38,088 nt of DNA. Origin: Streptomyces djakartensis. GTDB lineage: Bacteria; Actinomycetota; Actinomycetes; Streptomycetales; Streptomycetaceae. The translations under genes were made by a program, and so were the position numbers. The stretch lies in the NCBI RefSeq assembly GCF_014651075.1, contig NZ_BMWE01000038.1:1-38088 (forward strand), read 5' to 3'. Below are positions 1 to 7,209 of the stretch, piece by piece (position 1 is the stretch's first letter; every line of letters begins with the position of its first letter). The notes beneath the pieces are model-generated. The model was not told where the DNA came from and searched no databases. It saw nothing but the letters and a program-made list of their open reading frames with translations.

Positions 1-244
1 GCTCGTTCGACATGATCTGCAGACCAGGCCGGGCGAGCTCGGCGCGCATGAACAGCGCCATCACGCCACCGATGACGAAGAACGCGAACGACGTCGCCAG
101 GTAGAGCGTGCCGATCGTCTTGTGGTCGGTGGTCGTCAGCCACTTGACCACGACACTGCCGCGGTTCTGGCGCCGGACCGGCAGCTCGTCCTGGTAGTGG
201 GACCCTGCTGCCGCGGCACCCTTGGGTTCGTTCTGGATGCTCAC
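1..244 (-). CDS. ctaD: Cytochrome c oxidase subunit I (aa3-type), N-terminal 81 codons only
   Basis: This is the catalytic membrane subunit of the aa3 terminal oxidase, which reduces oxygen and pumps protons. Only the N-terminus lies in the window; the gene runs off the left edge. The visible protein has a polar cytoplasmic leader, the family signature TTDHKTIGTLY at about residues 37-48, and the first membrane helix at about residues 46-66. I chose the GTG at 244-242 because it overlaps the ctaC stop in a GTGA arrangement, implying translational coupling. The subunit I family match is clear even from this fragment. The haem and copper ligands lie outside the window. Confidence 0.95.
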   Translation of the reverse strand, partial: MSIQNEPKGAAAAGSHYQDELPVRRQNRGSVVVKWLTTTDHKTIGTLYLATSFAFFVIGGVMALFMRAELARPGLQIMSNE

Positions 245-1206
245 AGGTTGTTCGTCTCCCGGTTCTTCTCGTGGCTCGTCTGCGCGATGCCGGCAGGAAC
301 GTAACCGTTCTGCTGCTTCTCCACGAGGTCCTTGAGGTGCTGCTCGTAGCGCTCCGGGGAGACCACCTTCACGTTGAACAGCATCCGAGAGTGGTCGACG
401 CCGCAGAGCTCGGCGCACTTGCCCAGGAAGGTGCCCTCCTTGTTGGGGGTCACCTCGAAGGCGTTGGTGTGGCCCGGGATGACGTCCTGCTTCATCAGGA
501 ACGGCACCACCCAGAAGGAGTGGATGACGTCACGCGAGGTGAGGACGAAGCGGACCGTCTTGCCCTTGGGCAGCCACAGGGTCGGGCCCGGGTTGCCCGT
601 CTGCGGGTTCCGGGTCTTGGGGGTGCCGCAGTCGTAGACACCGCCGGCGCCTGCCGGGAAGTCCTTCTCGAACCGGTCCGGGATCGCTTCCAGCTCCGGG
701 GCCTTCTTGGCGTCACCGGTCGAACCGGCGACCGGCTCGATGTAGTTGAAGCACCAGCTCCACTGGAAGCCCACCACGTTGACCGTGACGTCGGGCTTCT
801 TCTTCAGGCTGAGCAGCTCGGACTCGTCGCGGGCGGTGAAGTAGAACAGCACCGAGACGATGATGAGCGGGACGACCGTGTACAGCGCCTCGATGGGCAT
901 GTTGTACCTGGTCTGCGGAGGAACCTCGACCTTGGTGCGGCTGCGCCGGTGGAAGAAAGCACTCCACAGGATCAGACCCCACACCAGCACGCCAACGGCG
1001 AGCGCAGCCGCCCAGGACCCCTGCCACAGGGAGAGGATCCGCGGAGCCTCTTCCGTGGTCGGAGTGGGCATACCAAGGCGGGGGAAGTCTTCCCAGTTGT
1101 ACGAGCAACCGGTGGCTGTCGCCAAGACCAGGCCCGCTGTCAGTGCCTGCAGCAGCTTCCGCCGCATCGGGCGCCGCGGCGAGCGGTCGGAGCCGTTGGG
1201 ACTCAC
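241..1206 (-). CDS. ctaC: Cytochrome c oxidase subunit II, lipoprotein precursor
   Basis: Subunit II carries the CuA centre that takes electrons from cytochrome c (in actinobacteria from the diheme subunit of the bc1-aa3 supercomplex) and passes them to subunit I. The 321-residue product starts with a lipoprotein signal peptide (basic MRRK at 14-17, hydrophobic stretch, predicted lipidated Cys34). Two membrane helices follow at about 58-80 and 104-122, then an external cupredoxin domain. The CuA site is intact: CAELCGVDHSRM at 264-275 supplies Cys264, Cys268, His272 and Met275, with an upstream His in VIHSFW. The start is GTG. It is the upstream gene of a ctaC-ctaD operon and is divergent from the cysteine desulfurase gene. 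Confidence 0.97.
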   Translation of the reverse strand: MSPNGSDRSPRRPMRRKLLQALTAGLVLATATGCSYNWEDFPRLGMPTPTTEEAPRILSLWQGSWAAALAVGVLVWGLILWSAFFHRRSRTKVEVPPQTRYNMPIEALYTVVPLIIVSVLFYFTARDESELLSLKKKPDVTVNVVGFQWSWCFNYIEPVAGSTGDAKKAPELEAIPDRFEKDFPAGAGGVYDCGTPKTRNPQTGNPGPTLWLPKGKTVRFVLTSRDVIHSFWVVPFLMKQDVIPGHTNAFEVTPNKEGTFLGKCAELCGVDHSRMLFNVKVVSPERYEQHLKDLVEKQQNGYVPAGIAQTSHEKNRETNNL

Positions 1207-1291
1207 GTAGCGCCTTCCCGAGAGTCTCGCCCGCGCGGATCGGCTGCGGCCTGGCCTTCTCGCTGGTCGGTCGCCGCCCTGCGTCGGGCAG

Positions 1292-1320
1292 GGGTTTGGA
1301 TGTTTATGCGGACCAAACCC
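1292..1320. promoter_or_regulatory. 8-bp inverted repeat upstream of ctaC
   Basis: GGGTTTGG at 1292-1299 and CCAAACCC at 1313-1320 form a perfect inverted repeat with a 13-bp AT-richer spacer. It lies about 90 bp upstream of the ctaC start in the ctaC/desulfurase divergent gap. This could be an operator for the oxidase operon or part of its promoter. No known actinobacterial motif was recognised. Confidence 0.35.
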
Positions 1321-1387
1321 TAGCCGACGCCCTCCGGGGGTTATCGAGGAGGGGTGCCTATGAGGTGGGGTGGTTCGCTGGTTTGGC

Positions 1388-1464
1388 GGCTGCGGGTTGT
1401 TTGTGGCTGGTCGCGCCCCGCGGCGGAGCCGCAGATGTCATAGCCCCGCGCCCCTCGGGGGCAC
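1388..1464 (+). repeat. Dispersed Streptomyces intergenic repeat, family A copy 1
   Basis: This part of the ctaC/desulfurase gap holds the pattern TGCGGGTTGTTTGTGGCTGG, then the short palindromic core GCGGCGGAGCCGC (1420-1432), then CCCCGCGCCCCT. The same ordered elements recur near 25990-26076, and in altered form at 35678-35750 and (inverted) at 2872-2925. It is non-coding and probably a hairpin-forming dispersed repeat of Streptomyces genomes. Confidence 0.6.
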
Positions 1465-1493
1465 TTCGGTGCCGGGCGATTTAGCGTTGCTCT

Positions 1494-2870
1494 GTGGCTT
1501 ACTTCGACGCTGCTTCGGCTGCTCCGCTTCATCCTGTTGCCCGGCAGGCCCTGCTGGCCTCGCTCGACGAGGGGTGGGCGGATCCGGCACGGCTGTACAG
1601 GGAGGGGCGCCGGGCCCGGGTGTTGCTCGACGCGGCGCGGGAGGCCGCGGCCGAGGCGGTGGGATGCCGGCCCGACGAGCTGGTCTTCACCGCGTCCGGG
1701 ACCCGTGCCGTGCACGCCGGGATCGCGGGGGCGCTGGCCGGACGGCGGCGGGTCGGACGCCACCTGATCGTGTCAGCTGTCGAACACTCCTCGGTGCTGC
1801 ACTCGGCCGAGGTGCACGAGGCGGCCGGCGGGGCGGTCACTCAGGTGCCGGTCGACCGGGCCGGGGCGGTGGATCCGGCGGCGTTCGGCGCCGCCCTGCG
1901 CGCGGACACCGCACTGGCCTGTCTGCAGTCCGCCAACCACGAGGTGGGGACCGAGCAGCCGGTGACCGAGGTGGCCGAGGCGTGCCGGGTGGCGGGTGTG
2001 CCGTTGCTGGTGGACGCGGCGCAGTCGCTGGGCTGGGGACCGGTGGACGGGGGCTGGTCGCTGCTCACGGCGAGCGCGCACAAATGGGGCGGACCATCAG
2101 GTGTCGGACTGCTCGTCGTGCGCAAGGGTGTGCGGTTCGCCCCGCAGGGGCCGGTGGACGAGCGGGAGTCGGGGCGGGCGGCCGGTTTCGAGAACATCCC
2201 GGCCATCGTCGCGGCGGCGGCCTCGCTGCGGGCGGTGCGGGCCGAGGCGGCCGAGGAGGCCCTGCGGCTGCGGGAGCTGACGGATCGGATCCGGGTGAGG
2301 GTGCCGGAGCTGGTGCCCGACATAGAGGTGGTCGGTGATCCGGTGCGCCGCCTGCCCGGTGTCGTCACCTTCTCCTGTCTCTACGTCGACGGGGAGGCCC
2401 TGCTGCACGAGCTGGACCGGGAGGGCTTCTCCGTCTCGTCCGGTTCGTCCTGCACGAGCAGCACGCTGACGCCGAGCCATGTGCTGCGGGCGATGGGCGT
2501 CCTGAGTGAGGGGAACGTGCGGGTTTCGCTGCCGCCGGGGGTGGCGGAGGAGGATGTGGAGCGCTTTCTGGCGGTCCTCCCCGGGGCTGTCGCGGCGGTG
2601 CGGGAGAAGCTGGGGGCTCCGGTTTCGGAGACGGTGGTGCGGGAGGACGTGCTCGTCGTGGACTCCCTGGGCAAGAGGTGCCCGATCCCGGTCATCGAGC
2701 TCGCCAAGGTCATCGGTGACGTGCCGGTGGGCGGCCTGGTCCGGGTCCTGTCGGACGACGAGGCGGCCCGCCTGGACATCCCGGCCTGGTGCGAGATGCG
2801 GAACCAGGAGTACGTCGGAGAGGAGCCGGCGGACCAAGGAACGGCGTACTTGATCCGCCGGGCGAGCTGA
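1494..2870 (+). CDS. Cysteine desulfurase fused to a C-terminal TusA-type sulfur-carrier domain
   Basis: This is a PLP-dependent NifS/SufS-like enzyme that takes sulfur from L-cysteine as a persulfide. The aminotransferase-fold part (about 1-375) starts with the family's YFDAA motif and has the PLP Lys197 in SAHKWGG and the persulfide-forming Cys320 in SGSSCTSS. After a short linker, residues 385-445 form a TusA/SirA domain with the CPxP motif (Cys396 in RCPIPV). The fusion suggests intramolecular sulfur relay to tRNA thiolation, molybdenum cofactor or Fe-S assembly; the final acceptor cannot be told from sequence. GTG at 1494 is chosen because homologues begin at this motif; no good ribosome site is visible. 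Neighbours include erpA and nadA, both linked to Fe-S biology. Confidence 0.92.
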   Translation: MAYFDAASAAPLHPVARQALLASLDEGWADPARLYREGRRARVLLDAAREAAAEAVGCRPDELVFTASGTRAVHAGIAGALAGRRRVGRHLIVSAVEHSSVLHSAEVHEAAGGAVTQVPVDRAGAVDPAAFGAALRADTALACLQSANHEVGTEQPVTEVAEACRVAGVPLLVDAAQSLGWGPVDGGWSLLTASAHKWGGPSGVGLLVVRKGVRFAPQGPVDERESGRAAGFENIPAIVAAAASLRAVRAEAAEEALRLRELTDRIRVRVPELVPDIEVVGDPVRRLPGVVTFSCLYVDGEALLHELDREGFSVSSGSSCTSSTLTPSHVLRAMGVLSEGNVRVSLPPGVAEEDVERFLAVLPGAVAAVREKLGAPVSETVVREDVLVVDSLGKRCPIPVIELAKVIGDVPVGGLVRVLSDDEAARLDIPAWCEMRNQEYVGEEPADQGTAYLIRRAS

Positions 2871-2871
2871 G

Positions 2872-2925
2872 AAAGCTCAGGTGCGCGGGGAACCGCGCGA
2901 ATCACCCCCACGCACCCGCAGCCGG
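2872..2925 (-). repeat. Dispersed intergenic repeat (inverted copy) in a convergent gap
   Basis: The 57-bp gap between the convergent desulfurase and kinase genes reads, on the minus strand, GCGGGTGCGTGGGGG followed by TTCGCGCGGTTCCCCGCGC. This closely matches the block at 35678-35750. GCGGGGAACCGCGC can fold on itself, so the element may act as a bidirectional terminator. Confidence 0.5.
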
Positions 2926-2927
2926 AC

Positions 2928-3902
2928 TCAGCCCAGATGCCCCCGAACCTCTTCCGCGGCCTCGTCCCCGTACGCCTTGGTGAACCGCTCCATGAAGTGC
3001 GCGCGGCGCAACTGGTACTCCTGCGTGCCCACCGTCTCGATGACGAGGGTCGCCAGCATGCAGCCGACCTGGGCGGCACGCTCCAGGGAGACGCCCCAGG
3101 CCAGACCCGAGAGGAACCCGGCACGGAAGGCGTCGCCGACACCCGTCGGGTCGGCCTTGGTCTCCTCGTCCGGGGTGCCGACCTCGATCGGGTCCTCGCC
3201 GGCCCGCTCGATACGCACGCCCTGCGCGCCGAGGGTGGTCACCCGGTGGCCGACCTTGGACAGGATCTCCGCGTCGGTCCAGCCGGTCTTGGTCTCGATG
3301 AGGCCCTTCTCGTACTCGTTGGAGAACAGGTACGTCGCGCCGTCCAGGAGGATGCGGATCTCCTCGCCGCCCATCCGGGCGATCTGCTGGGAGAAGTCGG
3401 CGGCGAACGGGATGGACCGGGAACGGCACTCCTCGGTGTGCCGGAGCATGGCCTCCGGGTCGTCGGCACCGATGGAGACCAGGTCGAGGCCGCCGACACG
3501 GTCGGCGACGGTCTTCAGCTCGATGAGGCGGGCCTCGCTCATGGCGCCGGTGTAGAAGGAGCCGATCTGGTTGTGGTCGGCGTCGGTCGTGCACACGAAG
3601 CGGGCCGTGTGCAGCGTGTCGGAGATGCGGACCGACTCCGTGTCGACGCCGTGCCGCTCGAGCCAGGCCCGGTACTCGTCGAAGTCCGCGCCCGCGGCGC
3701 CGACCAGGATCGGGCGGGTGCCGAGCTGTCCCATGCCGAACGCGATGTTCGCCGCGACGCCGCCACGGCGGACGTCGAGCTTGTCGACCAGGAACGACAG
3801 CGAGACCGTGTGCAGCTGGTCCGCTACGAACTGGTCGGCGAAGCGGCCGGGGAAGGTCATGAGGTGGTCGGTGGCGATGGAGCCGGTGACTGCGATGCGC
3901 AC
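2928..3902 (-). CDS. PfkB-family carbohydrate/adenosine kinase
   Basis: This cytoplasmic ribokinase-fold kinase transfers ATP phosphate to a sugar or nucleoside. The 324-residue protein has the N-terminal GSIATDHLM strand, the substrate-side GG motif (RRGGVAANIA, 46-55), and the PfkB signature DPTGVGDAFRAGF with catalytic Asp257 and its anion hole. Length and motifs fit the actinobacterial adenosine-kinase/CbhK group; the M. tuberculosis homologue Rv2202c also lies close to ctaC, which supports orthology (recalled, not searched). The substrate is inferred and could be a sugar instead. The start is GTG at 3902. The gene is monocistronic and convergent with the desulfurase gene. Confidence 0.88.
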   Translation of the reverse strand: MRIAVTGSIATDHLMTFPGRFADQFVADQLHTVSLSFLVDKLDVRRGGVAANIAFGMGQLGTRPILVGAAGADFDEYRAWLERHGVDTESVRISDTLHTARFVCTTDADHNQIGSFYTGAMSEARLIELKTVADRVGGLDLVSIGADDPEAMLRHTEECRSRSIPFAADFSQQIARMGGEEIRILLDGATYLFSNEYEKGLIETKTGWTDAEILSKVGHRVTTLGAQGVRIERAGEDPIEVGTPDEETKADPTGVGDAFRAGFLSGLAWGVSLERAAQVGCMLATLVIETVGTQEYQLRRAHFMERFTKAYGDEAAEEVRGHLG

Positions 3903-3944
3903 GGCGTGGACTCTCCTGTGGGAGGCGGACCTTGACGCTTCACG

Positions 3945-3992
3945 CTATCGGGTGAGCGGGGCGCCTCTGTAGGTATCGAAACTACCCGATAG
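3945..3992. promoter_or_regulatory. 9-bp inverted repeat in divergent promoter region
   Basis: CTATCGGGT at 3945-3953 and ACCCGATAG at 3984-3992 are exact inverted copies with a 30-bp spacer. They lie in the 132-bp gap between the kinase start (3902, minus) and the small gene at 4035 (plus). A shared operator for both promoters is plausible; no regulator is identified. Confidence 0.35.
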
Positions 3993-4034
3993 TAGATCTT
4001 TCTCCGTGAGGTCGAACCTGCATACGGTGCCGAT

Positions 4035-4244
4035 ATGACGAACCTCAAGGTCCAGGCGCCTGTTCCGGTCGATCTCGAAGGCGATCTGGCGTCGCTGCCG
4101 GGTGACGGTGCCCGGATGGCTCCTCACTGGGCCGTTCACGACCGGGTCACCTCCCGGCCGGTCTCCCCGGCTCTGATCCACGGTGTGAACGTCCCCCCGG
4201 CGTCGGCGCGGCTGCTCGAAGCGATGTCGGACTACGGAGACTGA
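4035..4244 (+). CDS. Small conserved-looking protein, unknown function (69 aa)
   Basis: A short ATG-started reading frame with Streptomyces-like third-position GC and no membrane segment or known motif. It is Pro/Val rich with a central MAPHWAVHDRV stretch and ends LLEAMSDYGD. It stands alone between the divergent kinase gene and the acidic-repeat membrane protein. The codon pattern supports real coding, but I do not recognise a family and assign no function. Confidence 0.6.
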   Translation: MTNLKVQAPVPVDLEGDLASLPGDGARMAPHWAVHDRVTSRPVSPALIHGVNVPPASARLLEAMSDYGD

Positions 4245-4390
4245 GCGGCGCCTTTCGGGGAACCGCGCGCTCCCCCGCTGCGTCCCATCGCTGTCCCCCG
4301 TAAAGGGGAGGCGGGATACGACCCACCAGCGGCCCGGTTGTGACCGGGCCGGGTCCCATGGGACAGCTGTGCAGCCGAAGGAGCGATGCG

Positions 4391-6481
4391 GTGAACACCG
4401 AGCGACCCGACAACGAAGACGACGCCAGGGCAGCGGGCGGCGGCGGAACCCCCGGCGCCCCGGAAGCCGGGGCCCCGGCTTCGGCGGAGTCCGATACGTC
4501 GACGGGTGCGGCTGATCCCGAGGTTTCCGCGAAGGAAGAGACCGGGGAGCCTGAGGCGGGAGCAGAACCTGAGGCCGGTGCAGAGCCCGAGGCCGGTGCA
4601 GAGCCCGAGGCGGGAGCAGAGCCCGAGGCGGGTGCAGAGCCCGAGGCCGCCTCCGAGCCGGAAGGGGCCGCTGAGGCTTCCGAGGCGCGGGAGGAGGAGG
4701 CGGGAGACTCCGAGGCCGTCGAGTCCGGGAAAGACGCCGAGTCCGGGAGCGACGCCGAGGTCGGGAAGGACGCCGAGGTCGGGAAGGACGCCGAGGTCGG
4801 GAGGGACGCCGAGGTCGGGAGGGACGCCGAGTCCGGGAAGGACGACGCGCCCGCCGGAGCCGAGGAGGCCGACGCGGCCGAGGCGCGGGACGGAACGGGC
4901 GCGGAGCGGCCCGGCGCGGAGCCTGGGCGCGAGGTCGCCTCAGGGAGGACCGGCGTCGGGGAGTCCGGCTCCGGCCCTGCTCCGGAAGCGGACCCGGCAC
5001 CTCACAACGACATCCCCCGGGACGACGAGGACCTGGTCCGTCACGGCGGCGGTCGCTCCCGGACGCCCGCGATCATCGCCTCCGTCGCCGCCGCCGTTCT
5101 GCTGATCGGCGGTGGCGGGGCCTGGCTGGCAGCCAACACCTCCGGCGGGTCCGGCGGGGGTGCGACGTCCGGGGCGCCCGGTGGGGACGGCACTCCCCCA
5201 CCCCTCGCCCTCGACGGGTACTCGGAGTCGACGGGGGGCGAGGACAACGGCATCGCGCCCGGTGAGCCCAACCCGTACGGCGCCACCTACCGGGTCGAGG
5301 GCACGCTCCCGGACGGCCCCGGCAAGGCTCCGGTGTACCGGGCGCGGGGTGAGGTCACCAAGGAGGACGTGACCCGGCTGGCGAAGGCCCTCGGGGTCGA
5401 CGGGGTGCCGGTGACGCAGGGAGAGATCTGGAAGGTCGGGGCCGGCGGCCAGGACGGTTCGGGGCCGAATCTCCAGGTGAACAAGGAGGCCCCGGGGGCC
5501 TGGACGTTCAGCCGGTACGCCCCGGGCACCGACAACTGCAAGGGCACCGATCGCTGCAGCGCCCCGCAGACCGGCGGCACGCCGGTGAGCGAGGCGGAGG
5601 CCGTGAAGGCCGCGGAGCCCGTGCTGAAGGCATTGGGTCAGGACGACGCGAAGCGCGACGCGAGTCAGGTCATGGGCGCGCAGCGGGTGGTGAACGCCGC
5701 TCCGGTGATCGGCGGACTGCCGACGTACGGCTGGGCCACCGGGGTGACGGTCGGCTCCGGCGGCGAGGTCGTCGGCGGCAGCGGACAGCTGAGCACACCG
5801 GTGAAGGGGGACACATACCCCGTGGTCAGTGCCGAGAAGGCGCTGAAGCTGATGGAGGCGCGGCCGCAGGGCGACCACCGTACGGGTGTCGGCGGCTGTG
5901 CCAGTCCCGTCCCGCTGAAGGACCGGCTGGAGCAGCCCTGCGGCTCGTCGGCGAGCGGTGCTCCCGAGCAGGACGCGGTGACGGTCGAGAAGGCGGTGTT
6001 CGGGCTGGCCGCGCACTCCGTGGACGGGCGGCAGGCGCTGGTGCCGTCCTGGCTGTTCGAGGTGACGGCGCCGGGCGCGAAGGACCCGTTCACGGTGACG
6101 TACCCGGCGGTCGACCCGAAGTTCCTGGCCTCGCCGGGTCAGGGCGAGCCGGGTGACAGGCCGACGGCCGATCCGCAGCCGCGGAACGTCGAGGTGGACG
6201 GTTACCGGGCCGAGGGCGAGGACCTGACCGTGACCTTCACGGGCGGGGTGTGCGCCGACTACGACGTGAAGGCGAGCGAGAGCGGCGACGAGGTGAAGGT
6301 CACCGTGACCTCGAAGGCGTGGCCGGACAAGGTCTGCATCCTGATCGCGAAGCGGTTCGAGCAGACGGTGCGGCTCGACGCGCCGCTCGGGAACCGCGAG
6401 GTCGTGGACTCGGACGGCGAGGCGGTCCCGCTGGCCAAGGAGGGCGCGCGGCTGCCGGCGCCCCCCACGCGGGAGCGGTAG
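4391..6481 (+). CDS. Single-pass membrane protein with acidic hexapeptide-repeat N-terminus
   Basis: The product has about 696 residues. Residues 1-220 are a highly acidic, low-complexity, probably disordered region with two repeat blocks (EPEAGA units, then GKDAEV-like units). One membrane helix follows at about 227-250 (IIASVAAAVLLIGGGGAWLA), then an external domain of about 440 residues that includes a Gly/Ser linker and scattered cysteines. The GTG at 4391 is preferred over the upstream frame start at 4340 because AAGGAG sits seven bases before it. The N-terminus is predicted cytoplasmic and the large domain outside. It resembles unnamed Streptomyces membrane proteins; no catalytic motif is visible. 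A strong terminator follows. Confidence 0.85.
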   Translation: MNTERPDNEDDARAAGGGGTPGAPEAGAPASAESDTSTGAADPEVSAKEETGEPEAGAEPEAGAEPEAGAEPEAGAEPEAGAEPEAASEPEGAAEASEAREEEAGDSEAVESGKDAESGSDAEVGKDAEVGKDAEVGRDAEVGRDAESGKDDAPAGAEEADAAEARDGTGAERPGAEPGREVASGRTGVGESGSGPAPEADPAPHNDIPRDDEDLVRHGGGRSRTPAIIASVAAAVLLIGGGGAWLAANTSGGSGGGATSGAPGGDGTPPPLALDGYSESTGGEDNGIAPGEPNPYGATYRVEGTLPDGPGKAPVYRARGEVTKEDVTRLAKALGVDGVPVTQGEIWKVGAGGQDGSGPNLQVNKEAPGAWTFSRYAPGTDNCKGTDRCSAPQTGGTPVSEAEAVKAAEPVLKALGQDDAKRDASQVMGAQRVVNAAPVIGGLPTYGWATGVTVGSGGEVVGGSGQLSTPVKGDTYPVVSAEKALKLMEARPQGDHRTGVGGCASPVPLKDRLEQPCGSSASGAPEQDAVTVEKAVFGLAAHSVDGRQALVPSWLFEVTAPGAKDPFTVTYPAVDPKFLASPGQGEPGDRPTADPQPRNVEVDGYRAEGEDLTVTFTGGVCADYDVKASESGDEVKVTVTSKAWPDKVCILIAKRFEQTVRLDAPLGNREVVDSDGEAVPLAKEGARLPAPPTRER
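4547..4654 (+). repeat. Six 18-bp in-frame repeats (EPEAGA)
   Basis: Five EPEAGA units and one EPEAAS unit are encoded by tandem 18-bp repeats differing mainly at synonymous third positions (GCC/GCG, GGT/GGA). Such arrays change length easily by slippage. Confidence 0.9.
4727..4834 (+). repeat. Six 18-bp in-frame repeats (GKDAEV-like)
   Basis: Units encode GKDAES, GSDAEV, GKDAEV, GKDAEV, GRDAEV and GRDAES. The charge alternates but stays net acidic. It is a second slippage-prone block in the same cytoplasmic tail. Confidence 0.9.
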
Positions 6482-6500
6482 AACACCCGACCGGACAGCG

Positions 6501-6536
6501 CGAAGGCGGCGGCCCCGTCGGGGGTCGCCGCCTTCG
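6501..6536. terminator. Bidirectional terminator between convergent genes
   Basis: CGAAGGCGGCG (6501-6511) pairs perfectly with CGCCGCCTTCG (6526-6536), and CCCCG/CGGGG in the loop can extend the structure. It lies between the stop of the membrane protein (6481) and the stop of erpA (6572), so it can serve both strands. Confidence 0.8.
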
Positions 6537-6571
6537 TCGTGTCCGCTGCCGCCGGTGGCGGCCAGGCGGGC

Positions 6572-6928
6572 TCAGCTGAAGGAGTCGCCGCAGGCGCAGG
6601 AACCGGTCGCGTTCGGGTTGTCGATCGTGAAGCCCTGCTTCTCGATGGTGTCGACGAAGTCGATCGTGGCACCGCCCAGGTACGGGGCGCTCATGCGGTC
6701 GGTGACGACCTTCACACCGCCGAAGTCCTTCTCGACGTCGCCGTCGAGGGAACGCTCGTCGAAGAAGAGCTGGTAGCGCAGGCCGGAGCAGCCGCCGGGC
6801 TGGACGGCGACGCGCAGCGCGAGGTCGTCGCGGCCTTCCTGGTCGAGCAGCGCCTTGACCTTGGACGCGGCGGCGTCGGTCAGGATGATGCCGTCGGTGA
6901 CGGTGCTGGTCTCGTCCGATACGGACAT
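6572..6928 (-). CDS. erpA: A-type iron-sulfur carrier / insertion protein (ErpA/HesB-like)
   Basis: This 118-residue protein delivers [2Fe-2S] or [4Fe-4S] clusters to apo-enzymes in the cytoplasm. The three conserved cluster cysteines are present: Cys47 in GGCSG and Cys111/Cys113 in the C-terminal SCACGDSF. The ATG start is preceded by GGGAGAG. It is divergent from nadA, whose product needs a [4Fe-4S] cluster, so a supply relationship is plausible. In actinobacteria this single A-type protein is often the only one; the erpA label is by similarity, and IscA/SufA naming is equally possible. Confidence 0.93.
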   Translation of the reverse strand: MSVSDETSTVTDGIILTDAAASKVKALLDQEGRDDLALRVAVQPGGCSGLRYQLFFDERSLDGDVEKDFGGVKVVTDRMSAPYLGGATIDFVDTIEKQGFTIDNPNATGSCACGDSFS

Positions 6929-6966
6929 CTACATCTCTCCCGGGTTGTACGGAGACTGCTTGCCGA

Positions 6967-6978
6967 CGGTTGCAACCG
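6967..6978. promoter_or_regulatory. 12-bp perfect palindrome upstream of erpA
   Basis: CGGTTGCAACCG is self-complementary and lies about 40 bp upstream of the erpA start. Its position suits an operator or an activator site for erpA. The cognate factor is unknown. Confidence 0.35.
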
Positions 6979-7044
6979 GCACAGCCGCGGATTCATTCCG
7001 GGCCGCGCGCTCGATCTCGGCACCTCTTCATGCTCGCACACGCG

Positions 7045-7082
7045 CCGGGAACCGGAAAACGGCTCTTTCCGGGTCTTCCCGG
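7045..7082. repeat. Nested inverted repeat in the erpA-nadA gap
   Basis: An outer pair CCGGGAA/TTCCCGG (7045-7051, 7076-7082) encloses an inner pair CCGGAAA/TTTCCGG (7052-7058, 7066-7072). In RNA this forms one hairpin; in DNA it could be a dyad operator. It lies about 120 bp upstream of erpA. Confidence 0.4.
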
Positions 7083-7105
7083 GAATGAACGGCGACTCAT
7101 CGGGA

Positions 7106-7170
7106 TTCACGTCACATGGACGCTATGGCCATCGTCAAAGTGACGTGAAGCGGTTATGATAGATAGCGTC
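7106..7170 (+). promoter_or_regulatory. nadA promoter with interleaved inverted repeats
   Basis: TTCACGTCAC (7106-7115) and GTGACGTGAA (7140-7149) are perfect 10-bp inverted copies. GACGCTAT (7119-7126) and ATAGCGTC (7163-7170) form a second, interleaved 8-bp pair. A good -10 hexamer TATGAT lies at 7155-7160, just after the right half-site and within the second pair. A protein bound across these half-sites would cover the promoter, which suggests repression of NAD synthesis; the regulator is not identified. Confidence 0.6.
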
Positions 7171-7209
7171 AAATCGACGAAAAGTCGCGGAACAGAAAGG
7201 GTGCGTGTA

